Assembly (NCBI GenBank): GCA_025331435.1
Contig: JAIWNI010000067.1
Span: 1 to 64,000, forward strand
DNA from: Choanephora cucurbitarum
Taxonomy: Eukaryota > Mucoromycota > Mucoromycetes > Mucorales > Choanephoraceae
DNA length: 64,000 nucleotides
Direction of reading: 5' to 3'
Under the pieces are notes generated by a model that was given only the letters and a program-made list of their open reading frames with translations, had not been told where the DNA came from and did no database searches. Positions within the stretch are counted from its first letter, which is position 1; each line of letters starts with the position of its first letter. The position numbers and the translations under genes were made by a program. Shown piece after piece: positions 22,988 to 34,316 of this stretch.

Positions 22988-25900
22988 ATGACAGTTTGTT
23001 TTATAACTAATAAAATGCGTTACTGTACAATCTGCGATTCAAGAATTACTGAAAGAGCTTACAAAAAGCATTGTGATAAGCACGAATTGGATCGTATTGC
23101 CAAGATTATGTCCGCTACTATGCGTAATGCTGAAAACCACACAGCATATGCTTCCTACAAAGTGGAATCTAATGAAGACGCTTTGATGACGGAATCTGAT
23201 GCCTTTTCTGCTGTCGATAATGCAATTGATGATCAAAGCAACGATGAAGATGAAAGTTGCGAGGCAGTTGAAGCGGAAGAAGAAGTAGTCGTTGACCAAG
23301 AGGATCAAGAAGAAGAGAAGATCAACGAAATCGAGCAAGTTAATCTTCATTTGGAAAGACATCTTGAAAACATGGATCGTCCGTTGGAAGTTGACTTCTC
23401 ATCTACTTTGGGCTCTCCAGATGCTTTTGATAAGTTCAACGTCGAATTGAAGATGTTTATGAGAGAGAACAAGGTGAACAATGTAGCACAAGATGGATTG
23501 ATTAAGCACTTCAACAAGTTTTTGAGAAGTATTGGTTATTGTACGTATCTACCTTCTCTGTCCTCACATATAATTTCGTTCTCTTTATTGACTGTAACTG
23601 TCTTGTAGCTGGTCCTATGTTGCTTTCCCCGTACCTCTCAAACAAGCTTGTTGAAACTCCCTACGGTCCGCTTAAAAAAACCTACCATGTTTGTGAAAGT
23701 CACTCACACATGTTTTATCAAGATGATCAGGTTGAGTGCTCCTGCGAAACGAACAACAAGCGGTACAAGGAAGATGGTGTAAGTCCAGTTGCAACAACTA
23801 CACAGATCCCCCTCTACCACCAACTGGCTACCATGTTCAATAAAGCCCAAAACCGAGAACAACTGTTGTACCGTGTTCAACATGAGAAGTCCAGAGTAGC
23901 AAATACTTACACGGATATCTTTGATGGAGACCTCTATCAAAAGCATAAGCATCTGTTTAAAAACGATTATGACCTTGCTCTTGCTTTGTATATCGATGGC
24001 TTCGCTCCTCAAAAGAGGGGCTCTACAACCATGGTCACTTTTATGGCAGTGGTTCTAAACCTTCCTCCAGATGTTCGGTAAGTGAAAGATTGATATGCGG
24101 CGAATCTGATCCATTATACTGTGTTTCTCAACCTCTTTATAACTTGTAGCTACAAGAAAGAAAATATGTTACAGGTCATGATTACCTTCGGAAGCAAAAA
24201 ACCAAAAAACATATATAGTTACCTGGCACCAACATTCGAGGATCTTTTGGCATTACAAGAGCATGGCATGAAGATCAAAACACAAGACGGCCAAAACATC
24301 TTCTGCAAAGCCTTTGTGCTTGCTATCATCGGTGATTTCCCTGCCATGTCAGAGATGATAGCACACAAAACCCATGCTTCTGAGTTTGGCTGCAGAATCT
24401 GTAAGATTCAGGGGACTCGTCGTTTGGTCAAAAGAGGATACTCCTTTATCGTAGATGGTGCTTCAACCGAAATCAGAAAGAAAGCTGATTTTGATGTCGA
24501 CAAGGTGAGTAAATAGAAATGCAACTTTCAACGAACTGTGAGTTGAACTAACCTGGTTATTCTTCTAGGAAACCTGTGGTATTAAGCACTCCACACCTCT
24601 TCAATTTCTTGCCTGTTTCACTGACTCTTCGTTTTTGTGTTTGGATGAATTGCATCTTTGGGGACACAATGTTGCCAAGCAGCTGTGGAATCTTATAAGT
24701 ACTGGAAAGCACAAAGAAAACATTTTGCTCTTGAAAAACCGCTATAGAAAAACGATAGGATTGTGCATGGCTAATACCGCCAAGTATACTAATAGTAAAG
24801 CATTTGAAGGCAATTTGATAGGTAAGTAGACAAATCTCGAGTTTTTGCTCCCCCCAAAATACTAAAGCCAAAAATATACGTACATATTTGCTTGTTACCA
24901 TGTAGACATACATGATAGATCAGGACATGCTCGAGGCGTTGACTGGATCATGTTTTTGCAACATGTTGTACCAAATGTATTGCCAGCAATGTACCAGCAA
25001 CAAAACGATGAAATAGCCACTAGAGAAAAAAGAATCGAACGAAAGTTGCTGGAAGAAATGTATTCTGCTCTACGTTGTTTGTCCAAAGCCTGTTCATTGT
25101 CACTTCAGTTCAAAATAACAAAAGCAGACTTACAAAATATTGAAAGGAATATTCTTCAATGGCACACCTTTTTAAAGAATCACTGCTCCTCTGATGTGTT
25201 TACTGTGAACCAGCATAGTCTTCTACATATTCCATTTATCATCAAGAGCCAAGGCCCCCTTCGACAGATCAGTGCAAGACCATTAGAACGTCTGATAGGC
25301 TTAACGAAAGTTACCATTCGTTCCAAAAAAAGCCCTGGCCAAAATGCAATCAATGAAATGAACAAGAGCTTTGCTGCCAACTATTACAGTAGGTCTGTTC
25401 ATGAGATTCGCTCTTTTCTGTGTCCTGTCCCCGGCTCTGGTGCATCTACTTTCTGCCTCGGCAAACAAAAGACCCGACAGCTTACTATCAAGTCCACAGA
25501 AGCAAGGGCTGTACAGTTTGAGGTTGCTCTGAGCTCTTACCTCAATCGATCAAGACCTGCTGGCAACAGTATGCGGACGATTGATGGTAACCTCAACGTT
25601 ACTACCTATAGCAGCCTCACTCTGTACAAAAGTAGGTGCATTATCCGAACCAACGATCTTGTACTTGTTGACTTGCATGTCATAAGTGATGTTTCAGCAA
25701 ATGTCGTGTTCAATAAGTTCCTTTCAACAGTTGAATACATCTTTGGGTTGCCTGGAAAAGAACCATTGTGTTTGGTACGCGTTCATAAGAACCCTGTTCT
25801 TCATGAAGTGCAAAGCCAACGCATTGGCTTCTACCTGAACAACGAACAGCAACTACAAAATGAAGAAGACAAATATGTTATTATCAACATAGAACAACTG

Positions 25901-26005
25901 CAAACAAAAGCTACTTATATCAACTGTCAAAATAGAAACTATTACATCTGGGACTCCTCTGCAATTACTAGAAGCAAGCTTGGTAGCTTTGACCAAATAT
26001 ACTGA
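22988..26005 (+). CDS. CACTA (tnp2-type) transposase
   Basis: Five exons (22988-23540, 23609-24077, 24150-24504, 24569-24821, 24906-26005) sum to 2730 bp and 909 residues with no stops and canonical splice sites. The N-terminus has a C2H2-type finger (CTIC...H-CDK-H) and an acidic stretch. The catalytic core shows YIDGFAPQ (first Asp), then YKKENMLQVMITFGSKKPKN, IIGDFPAMSEM (second Asp), CRICKIQGTR, and RPLERLIGLTKV carrying the probable catalytic Glu. This order is that of Transposase_21 (tnp2). ATG 23015 is an alternative start, placing the finger at the very N-terminus. Open frame plus intact ends and target duplication suggest a recently active element. Confidence 0.9.
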
Positions 26006-26340
26006 GCTTAATATACATAATTATCTATAGAACATTTGATTGAATAAAATAACTACTGCAAAAAAAGCCGGTAAAAGTACTTTAAAAAATATATTCCAAA
26101 AAAAAAAACCTTTCGAATTTAATCATTTTCGCCCAAAAAAAAGGTTTCTCAGAAGAACCTTTGAAAAAATAAAAAAAAATAAAAATTGAACCATCAAAAA
26201 GCCTTTTTTTAAAAGGTCAACCAAAACCCAACAGAAACCTCCGACAAAAGGCTAATTAAGTGTTAAACCTCTCAAAAACCTCTGAAAAAAGGTTTTTTGC
26301 GGGCTTTTCGGCGAAAAAAACCTTTTTTTTTTTTACAGTG

Positions 26341-28282
26341 TATTGTTGCTTTTTATCCCTATTTGTGAATCTCTGCAGTGCTAATTTTGGAGCTAAATTC
26401 TCAATAGGTGATAACTTGACAAGCTTATCAATAAATCCATCTGTTCTCTTTACAGACGTTAATTGGTAGCCTTCAGACAGAGCAGGCAGTGCCCTTTCTT
26501 TCTCTTATTTTAATACAGAACTGATTTGGTTCTGTCTCTTTGGTCGAAGCAACCAAGGGATTCATGTCGATAGGAAAGAAAACAAGCAAAATGTACAATA
26601 TAATTCAATTGAGTTTTGAACTTAGTTTGTCTAGAGTAATGCCCTATAACTTTTTTGCCTTCGATCTATACAAATCTACTAAGGCAACTGAGACTATGTA
26701 TGTATTCTCCAATAGTGCTCTACTATCTATGTGCTGCTTGATGCTGCTTGATGCTGCTATGTGAATCATAAAGCCATATGATCTCAAGAAAAATGAGGAT
26801 GTCATATCTGATGACTCCAATCAGTTGAAAAAAAAGAGCTTCACAACAATGAAGCATGTTTTGTTAATAATCATTCTGGTATGCAGTGAGAAGTAGAGAA
26901 ATCCGTTTTATTTCTGACGCTGCATTTGTTGTATATAAGCCCTTTGTCATCGACAATCTAGTTAGGTCTGGACTAACAAGATTTTCAGTAGTTTAAATTA
27001 TGCAGATGGCAATGATAGCACAATAAATGAAACATAAAATGTATCCATGAATCTCTACAGACTTAAAGGATAGTGTTAAACATTGTAATAAACAGCTTGG
27101 CCTTGAGCACTAAGTTTACCATATTTTAGAATATGAAAAAAAAAATAAACAATCACAATTGTTGTGATCAAATGAGTCAAAATCAACATGCATGAGAAAT
27201 AAACGACGTTAGAAAAACAAATATTGTCAAACCCTTATTTCGAGATAGCTATCAATTCGTTCCCATTGATACAAACAACTTTAAACGGTACAATAGTGAA
27301 CTTTAGACACTTTTGTTTTTTTTTTCAGAGAAGAACAAGCTTCTTTTAAAACAATTCAATGCGATTTTTTTTTCCTTTTAATTTGAACAACCCAGTACAA
27401 AGCTAATCAAATGGGAATGCAAATTGTAGGCAGGTAAATCCAGAAAATGTGTATAAACCAGTGATCGTCAGTCGCATCAAGAAAGCCGTAACGTACATGC
27501 CTGGAACGAGAGAGAGTTTTCAGTGTCACAGCAATTCTTGCTAGCGCTTTTCTCCATATGATTTTGGATCGCCATTGCTTCATCCAACCTGTGGACATCA
27601 ATAAGATTTTCATGGAAGGTGATTAGGCACAATGTATCGGTGCAAAGACAATATTGGGTGCCAGATGGTTGTCCACCTTAACTTTGCCGAAGCCAATGCT
27701 AGTTGTGAAGTCCAGATAGGGCTTTTTGCATCTGGCTAAGCCTTATCTTTTTCTAATAGCACCGAATTTTTTTGAAAGGGATGTAAAAGCTTGTCAGGCC
27801 CGCTCTCATAATAAGACAAAAAAGGATTATAGTATGCACTTAGAGCATAGTTTCAGTTATTCCATCGTGGTTGCTTGAGGGCGTATCAAACAGCTTCTGC
27901 AGTCTGAAAGAAGGCCAGCCTTTGTGAAGATCAACACCAAGGTAAAAAACGGCTTATAGATTGATGAAACTTGTACAATCATCTCGGGCTCTAACTCCAT
28001 TTTGGATGACATAATGTAAAGATCAAGCACGGTATGCTCATGGACTGTTGTTCTGATGGCAATTTATGGTGTTTTTATATATTTAAAGTAAGATACCATA
28101 AACGAAACTGAAGCAGACATTTGGAGACTGGTCATGCAGTTTTATATAGTGAAGCCAAAGCATTAAGGAGAGGAGAGATTCGATTTATTCTTACTTTTAC
28201 AAGTGTATTCATACTAGCGGATGTTGCAATGGTTCTATTACTCGTTTTGTTTATTTTTGGTGACCACGATTATGATGTTTAG
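26341..28282. other. Long gene-free stretch
   Basis: No supported gene. Short open frames at 26260-26764 and 27407-27613 (-) lack recognisable domains. The stretch just before 28283 may continue the Ty3 relic in other frames. Confidence 0.4.
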
Positions 28283-28760
28283 TTGAGTGTTGTTACAGTG
28301 GCTTCTGATGATACGGATAATCTAGTTGTAGCAGTGCTGAATCTGATTAATAACAATGAATATGATATCATTATTGGCACAGACTGCATATACATATTAG
28401 ACATAGGAGCCTATGGACTGCTTACATCTCTCAGTGATAAGGATATCATTGAAAAAATAAAAGAAGCTGACAGACGCTTTGATGATATTAGTGATCTTCT
28501 CGAAGCGTTGTCAAAAGAAAATGGCTGGAATGAGAATAATTTTGCTTGTCATGTTAATAATTATGGATTGGCAACGGAGTTCATTCAACCCTATATGGAT
28601 GCAATCTAAGCTTTTTCTAAAGGCTCTTTCTGTAATGTACCTAAAAGCATGGTTTGTTTTGACACTCCTCCTAATGTAACAGCGTATGATAAACTCTATC
28701 CTGTTCTGCTTAGTTTAATAAAAGCACCTACTATTTGTTTCTCCGCAAGAAAAGGCTAGG
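28283..28760 (+). pseudogene. Ty3/gypsy pol relic (protease end to RT start)
   Basis: The first block (28283-28609) has NEYDIIIGTDCIYIL, matching the C-terminal I-I-G-x-D-W-L signature of retropepsins in gypsy elements. After a frame change near 28608 the sequence reads SFCNVPKSMVCFDTPPNVTA, the conserved lead-in to gypsy reverse transcriptase (CN-P-S-V-LDTP), followed by a stop. The RT itself is missing. It is a broken fragment on the same strand as the gag below but precedes it, so it belongs to another insertion. Confidence 0.65.
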
Positions 28761-29308
28761 GAAGAAAAAATATTTACCTCGCAAAAAATATGTTTACCTG
28801 CTTAAGGAGTTAGAGGAAGAGAAGATATGTGGTATTTGATATTTATATCGACAAATAAATGATTGGTTGCCTTGATGCTATGATGCAGAGAATTATATCT
28901 ATATATATGAATTTACTACAGCTTTATATAAGTCTTTAATTAAGAAATTAAACATTATTGTTTAGTAGATATGCCAAGAGTCCTTTAGTGCGAAAGGGTA
29001 ATTGTTTATTCTAAAAATGGCTTGATTGGCTGCTGAGAAAAGCTTTATTCTAGTGTAACCGAAATATCGATGCCAGTCGCACAGTGCAAGATTGCCTGCA
29101 AAAAAGTATAAATAGATGATACATTAGAAGAGATAAAATAAATCAACCTTTTTTCAGGGCGTTCATCGGTTTTCATCGACTTGTTTGCCTTTCTTACAAT
29201 TTTGTTGTAACTGCTTGTTTCTATATTACTTTGTGATATAACATACATCTTTGATTAAGAAAACTATCTGTTTCTCTTACCTCCATTTAAAAAAAAATAT
29301 TTAAAACA
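28761..29308. other. Spacer, possible 5' region of a Ty3 element
   Basis: No gene. It may contain the LTR or leader of the element whose gag begins at 29309; I could not identify paired LTRs. Confidence 0.35.
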
Positions 29309-30343
29309 ATGGACATGTCCGTTTCCACTAGTGCTTCTGCTGCTTCTAAAGCTCTTCCTATTGCTGCCAAAGCATACGTTGTATCTCTACAACAGGCAGT
29401 TGATAAGCTTAGAGATGAATTAGTTCAGCAAAGCTTGGAGCTTATTAAAATGCCCGCTGGTGCCTCTGCTGCCCAGCTGAGAGCACAGTTAAATGAATGT
29501 ACCTTGAGCTTACAATCCTTACAACACTCTCTTGCAAGAGTACAAGGCTTGGCTGCTCCTACAGGTAGCTATCCTACTGTTTTAATTGATCTCGATGATC
29601 TTCCACTTTTTCAGTGGACAGGGATGGTACTAGACCGTAATGTTCACGTCTTTCCAGACCTCTCAGATTGTCTTATTCGTTTTGAAGACACTCTTTTAAT
29701 GTATGGCCTTACACCAGATCCGCATTTTCTTCGTTTCATTCCCGTGAAGCTTTTTGGCGAAGCAAGGGAATGGTACAGTCTTTTTTTATCTTCTTTTCTC
29801 CCTAATGCCCCTTCGTACGAACAGTTCAAGGTGGCTATCATGGAACGTTTTAAACCTATTACACATCAAAATCAATTAAATTGTGCTCTGATGTTGATTG
29901 ACATTACCATGAACCCTGATGAAACGGTGGCTTCTTTTGTGAATCGCTTTGAATACCTGTGTTATCGTTGTGGCGACTTGTCTCCATCAAACTCTGCCCT
30001 GTTTGACGCATTCCTCAAAGCAATGACTCCCAAATTTAGCGAAAAGCTTGATATAGTTTATTCTCTTGCTCCTTCTAATGAAAAGAAAGACCTTCCTCGA
30101 TTGTTATCTTGTGCTGTCTCTTTGGAGCGTAGTATGTCTACTTTTTATGGCCTTCTTGATTCTTCTCCTTCTGCAACTCATGCTTCTCGTCGGCGTAACC
30201 ATGGCCGAGTGAACAAACGATCCGCTACTAAAAAGTTCTGTAAGTTCCACAAGCACGCAAACCATAACACCAAGGATTGTCGAGCACTGGCTGCGGCTTT
30301 CTCTGCTACTCATGCTTCAAACTCTACTGCTAAAACGTCTTGA
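29309..30343 (+). CDS. Ty3/gypsy Gag polyprotein, intact frame
   Basis: A 344-residue frame with an A-rich helical N-terminus, a coiled-coil-like stretch (LQQAVDKLRDELVQQSLELI), and the retrotransposon gag domain at about residues 115-260 (FIPVKLFGEAREWYSLFL, then TVASFVNRFEYLC). The C-terminus is basic and ends in a zinc knuckle spelled CKFHKHANHNTKDC, a C-x2-H-x4-H-x4-C form rather than CCHC. ATG 29309 lies just after an A-run. The frame is unbroken although the pol that should follow is decayed, so this gag may be recent or retained. Confidence 0.8.
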   Translation: MDMSVSTSASAASKALPIAAKAYVVSLQQAVDKLRDELVQQSLELIKMPAGASAAQLRAQLNECTLSLQSLQHSLARVQGLAAPTGSYPTVLIDLDDLPLFQWTGMVLDRNVHVFPDLSDCLIRFEDTLLMYGLTPDPHFLRFIPVKLFGEAREWYSLFLSSFLPNAPSYEQFKVAIMERFKPITHQNQLNCALMLIDITMNPDETVASFVNRFEYLCYRCGDLSPSNSALFDAFLKAMTPKFSEKLDIVYSLAPSNEKKDLPRLLSCAVSLERSMSTFYGLLDSSPSATHASRRRNHGRVNKRSATKKFCKFHKHANHNTKDCRALAAAFSATHASNSTAKTS

Positions 30344-30720
30344 TCTCATCATACTAAAATGTCATACATCCCTTTTCATGGTCGATGACAAAACAATTCA
30401 CAACATAATATCTGGACTTGATTCTCTTCTTGTTAGGCGCTTCCAACCTCTCTTCCAAAAGCCTTGTCTTTTTTGAGTCATGCAATTACAAGCGTTTGTC
30501 ACCCCATTCAACTTGGATATCATTCTTTATGATAATAATAAAAAGTGCTACAAAACATACTCTTTTAATCTGCCTTTCGTAACGGATGGTTTTTTTCTAG
30601 TTCCGTAGCCTTTGTTCATTATAATAATCTAGTTGCTTCTTTGCTTGATGCTATGAGATTTGTATTATCTTGACTTACGGATCCCAATCTAACCTAAACA
30701 AAATATCGTATACGCCGATC
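30344..30720 (+). pseudogene. Decayed Ty3 protease region after gag
   Basis: Frame-shifted pieces resemble the retropepsin start: a LLGASNLSSKSLVFFESCNY piece (compare the S-G-A-S-x-N-F-I-S lead of gypsy proteases) and NNKKCYKTYSFNLPFVTDGF in another frame, each ended by stops. It fits the protease that follows gag in one element. No RT is seen before the F-box gene. Confidence 0.5.
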
Positions 30721-31077
30721 ACATACTTGGCTGGTCAATCTGTGATAACCAGTGTCTAATAGTGTGTTGTAATAATATTGCTATTATTCAATCGAACAAT
30801 GCTCGTATCACTGGACAATAATTTGATTTTATTTTTGCTCAACTCCTCGTGTATGCTCAGATCGAAGCAAGATGATAGCTAGGTCAAATCTAACAATTCA
30901 AATGATTCCTCGTACCACTTTATCATTTTTTTTTTGCTTGATAAAAGAATGAGGTTCTGGTTGTCTAGATGGGATAAATTCTCTATGCAGTTTTGTGTAT
31001 CATTGTGATAGTTGTATTCTGGCATTTTATCTTCTTTGCTTCTTTCTTTTTTTTTTCTCAATTGGAATAAAACTACA

Positions 31078-32148
31078 ATGTCTACCATAGACAAAATCCC
31101 ACAAGAGATTTGTTATGAGATATTTAAACACCTTAGTCACAGGGAGCTTTTTATGTTTGCTTCAGTTTGTAAGAGATGGTATGCATCAATCAGGCGCCAT
31201 TTTTACGAACATGTTTGTATAAAGGACCTATATATGATGAAGGATTTCGTAAACGCGCTGGTTAATAGCACTTCTATCGGAAGATCTGAAAGGTCAGTTA
31301 AGATAAGACATCTAGATCGCTTAGATTTCAATCAGCAAAATGTTCTTTATGACAATCTGGTCGCATTGATACAACAAGCACCATATATTATTTCAATTAC
31401 ATTCGATTACGAATATAAAACAATCCTTCTGGAAGCAATCAGAAACACATGTGATGCAGACTATAAGAAGAGATTACAAGTGAAACTAGTATCATCCGAG
31501 TACACTTCCTATGAATGGTACTTTGAGGAAACACCAGCTTTGCAGATGTCACTGGAAGATATCAATGTTGAATTTTTGTCCGATAACCAATTAACGGTTG
31601 GTAAGTAGGAAGCTAGATGAAAAAAGAATGCAATGAGCACAAAGTGGTCTACAGATCTAACAGACTGTCTCTTTCTCAATATAGAGAATCTTTTTCGTAG
31701 ACTGGAAGTGGACGAGATTGATCGTATTGTTCATCAGTATTCACAATCAACCACATTAAAGCTCTCGGTTTTTAGATTGACGGATTGGAATAAAGTTCTG
31801 AACAACACAGAATCTTATCTGAATGTAACGCAACTGACTGTTTATTCAATTCTTCCAACAAATGTCCTCTTGCAGTACATATACAGCAAATTTCTAAACG
31901 TCAAACATTTTGAACTGATTGAGCCATACAAATTTATCCAAACGGATAACTTTATGCCAATAGAAACCATCACCAGATTTGCTTACTACCTGGACAATAT
32001 GCATGAATTCAAAATTGCTTTATACAGACTGACAAGCAGCGTTGATGTTGAATCATATTTTCGAAGCGTTATCACTCCAACAAGCACCAGCATTCAATCA
32101 TCAAATGGTGGACTTGAACTAACTTTTTTGAGACCAAAGCCTACTTGA
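31078..32148 (+). CDS. F-box protein of a Mucorales-type family
   Basis: The first frame (31078-31608) begins MSTIDKIPQEICYEIFKHLS and continues with FASVCKRWY, an N-terminal F-box (residues about 3-45) that would bind Skp1 in an SCF ubiquitin ligase. The second frame (about 31633-32148) continues the same kind of helical, leucine-spaced sequence to TTT-poor C-terminal residues FLRPKPT. Between them GTAAGT (31601) suggests an intron, but no acceptor before 31650 restores the phase with a normal intron length. Either an unusual splice is used or a small indel has broken the gene. Substrate is unknown. I recall such F-box genes as expanded in Rhizopus. Confidence 0.7.
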
Positions 32149-32654
32149 AGAGAAGAAGCTAGTGTGGTAGGATATAAATTTAAGTTTTTTGAATAAAATT
32201 TCGTTGTAGTACACGATGTCATTAAGCTTATTCTGAAGAGTAGGAGAGGGAGAGGATTAAACGTGGGCTTTTTTTTCGGTAAATGTAAGATCAGCTTGAA
32301 ACTATAATATTAGGTTCACTTGGACATGAAGCTTTAAGAACAATACTTACTAAAGTGACAAGAATAAACGGTAATCAAGTGAGACCCGCATTTAAAATAT
32401 AATTACAATAGTGTATGTTTTCATATTAACGAAACAGAAGAGAGGATTGTATTTCTTTTTCTGCATATAAAGACAAGATGATTTGGTGCACTTGTCTTTC
32501 TACTAAGATAAGGAGCATAATACTGCACCCTCCATTTTCTCTACTTGGACCTTGTTTCTGCCTATAATCTATAACTAGCATGCACTTCAAATGATCTTAC
32601 AACACATACGCACTAAGTTTCGTAATATACATAAATTCAATTTTTTTATTGCCA
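32149..32654. other. Convergent spacer
   Basis: 506 bp between the ends of the F-box gene and CWC24. No feature is seen. Confidence 0.5.
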
Positions 32655-33677
32655 CTAATCATCATCATCTTTTGTTTCTAATCCTTCAATAAAATTATCT
32701 TCAGCTTCATTCTCACTCGCCTCGCCTGCTTCCTCTAAACGCTTACGCTTAGCCTCTAATTTCTCTAGCAATTTCTTTGCTGTGTTAAATACGCCTTGTG
32801 TAGGAGCACCACAGGCAAAGCATTTGGGTGATTTCTTATAGTTCTTAATTGCACATGCCTCACAAAAGTAATGTTCACAGCGGGTCACAACTGGATTAGT
32901 AAATTCTTCTCGACAGATAAGACAGGCAAAAGGCAACTCTTCATCTGAACTATCTTCATCTGAAATAGCATATTGATTTGGATCTGATTCACCAAAGCGT
33001 GATTTGTTCTTTTGAGCATCCTCCCATTCCTTTTCAAGTTGCCAGCCTGTCTTATAATCGCCACGATCATGTAAGAAAATACAAGTATCACCATAGCCAC
33101 AGAATCCAGTTTCTAATACAAAGTTAGACAAAAGCAGAAAAACCCATACGAAATAAACCCTTTTTTTTTTACCTTTATAATCTTTACAAATATCAGGTTG
33201 ATAATCAAAACGTTGTGTAATTCTCAAGTTGGCAGGTGCACGTTGAGGTCCAACAGACATCTTTGAGTTCATAACATTCTTCTTGGGTTCCTGTTTACCT
33301 GATTGTGCTAGTTCTTTTGACTGAAGCTCCCATTCGGTATCGTATCGTGTTGCATCACTCTTTTTCACCGTAGCTGATCGATCAGCTACATATTGAGTAC
33401 CAAATCCAACATCTTCTTCGTCTCCATCATCTTCTTCACTCTTCTTGACACGTCTCTTGCGCGTGCTTTGTACGAAAGGATTGACACCTGTCTTTCGATC
33501 TTTAGTGACGACTTCAGAAGTGACATCGTCATCGTCTTCAGAGTCTAGATCAGAATCACTATGTGATTTGATGGGTGTTTTTCTTTTGCGAATATTCTTG
33601 TTGGATCGCTTTTTAAAGAAACTGACTTTATCACCTTCTGAGCTAAGGGGTATGATGTCGTTTGTGTTTTCTGACAT
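32655..33677 (-). CDS. CWC24: Pre-mRNA splicing factor CWC24 (RNF113-type)
   Basis: Two exons (33677 to about 33174, and 33112-32655) with an intron of about 60 bp that happens to be open in frame; splicing gives about 320 residues. The N-terminus is acidic/basic and low complexity. A CCCH finger spans the splice ([20 protein letters not shown]), and a RING finger follows ([20 protein letters not shown], then C-x2-C...CFACG). This CCCH plus RING order defines CWC24/RNF113, which joins the spliceosome before the first catalytic step near the 5' splice site. Length fits the family. It is divergent from the thiolase gene. Confidence 0.92.
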   Translation of the reverse strand: [340 protein letters not shown]

Positions 33678-34316
33678 GTGTAATATTTAAAAAAAAAAAT
33701 AGTGCTTTGCAACCAAAAAAAAAAAAGATTACAAGAAAAATCTCAATGTTGATTGGTGGAGTCAATACCCTCTCAGTATACATAAGAGACAACTTCCTTA
33801 AACCTAATGATCGGTAGCCAATCAGCAATTAAGCGATATCTCAAAAAAGGTAACTTGCTTCCAACTGTCAAGCAATTTAGCATAGAAATAATGCCGATGG
33901 TTTAGCCTTTGAGAGAAAGAACCATTTCATAATGATTTTTCCCAGGCAAAAAGCAACCAATAATATGTTTGTTTCCCCGCTTTTTTTTATTTTTGTTTAA
34001 ACAAGTTAGAAGAAGAACATACATAACATACTTTTTCATATTGTATTCATACAGCATAGTTACTTTATTTCTTCTGCTGCAAACTCAATAGAAAGAGAAA
34101 GCAAAAGTGAAACTGTGATAAAGCAAAACAAGTGGCTATAAGACAGCCATTTCTGATGCGTCAGCATAATCACTGACATGTGAATCTCAGACTTTACACA
34201 TGAAGGGAGTCACAAGTATTTCTGCTTACTCCACATTTATTATATAAATATCATTTTATCTATTTTTTTTCCTCTTTTCTTTTTTTTTTTTTTGATTTAA
34301 ATCATACATATACACA
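33678..34316. promoter_or_regulatory. Divergent promoter region of CWC24 and thiolase
   Basis: 639 bp between two divergent starts. AGCCAATCAG (a CCAAT-type box) lies at about 33815-33824, TATATAAATA at 34241-34250, and a long pyrimidine tract at 34260-34294 just before the thiolase ATG. These fit a strong promoter for the thiolase; assignments are by motif only. Confidence 0.45.

Larger units (their letters stand above)
21404..26340 (+). mobile_element. Structurally complete CACTA (EnSpm) transposon, 4937 bp
   Basis: The element starts CACTGTAAAAAAA (21404-21416) and ends with the reverse complement TTTTTTTACAGTG (26328-26340). It is flanked by TAT on both sides (21401-21403, 26341-26343), the 3-bp target duplication of CACTA transposons. 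The first 21 bp are duplicated in tandem at the left end (21404-21424, 21425-21445), so a second terminus is present. Both subterminal regions are full of AAAGG/CCTTT motifs (about 21448-21720 and 26070-26325), the expected transposase-binding repeats. It encodes a tnp2-type transposase (+) and a second protein (-), arranged head to head. Confidence 0.93.

Noticed and set aside
30879..31094. 71-codon minus-strand open frame upstream of the F-box gene
   Set aside because: Low-complexity Lys/Ser-rich sequence antisense to the leader of the F-box gene; no domain.
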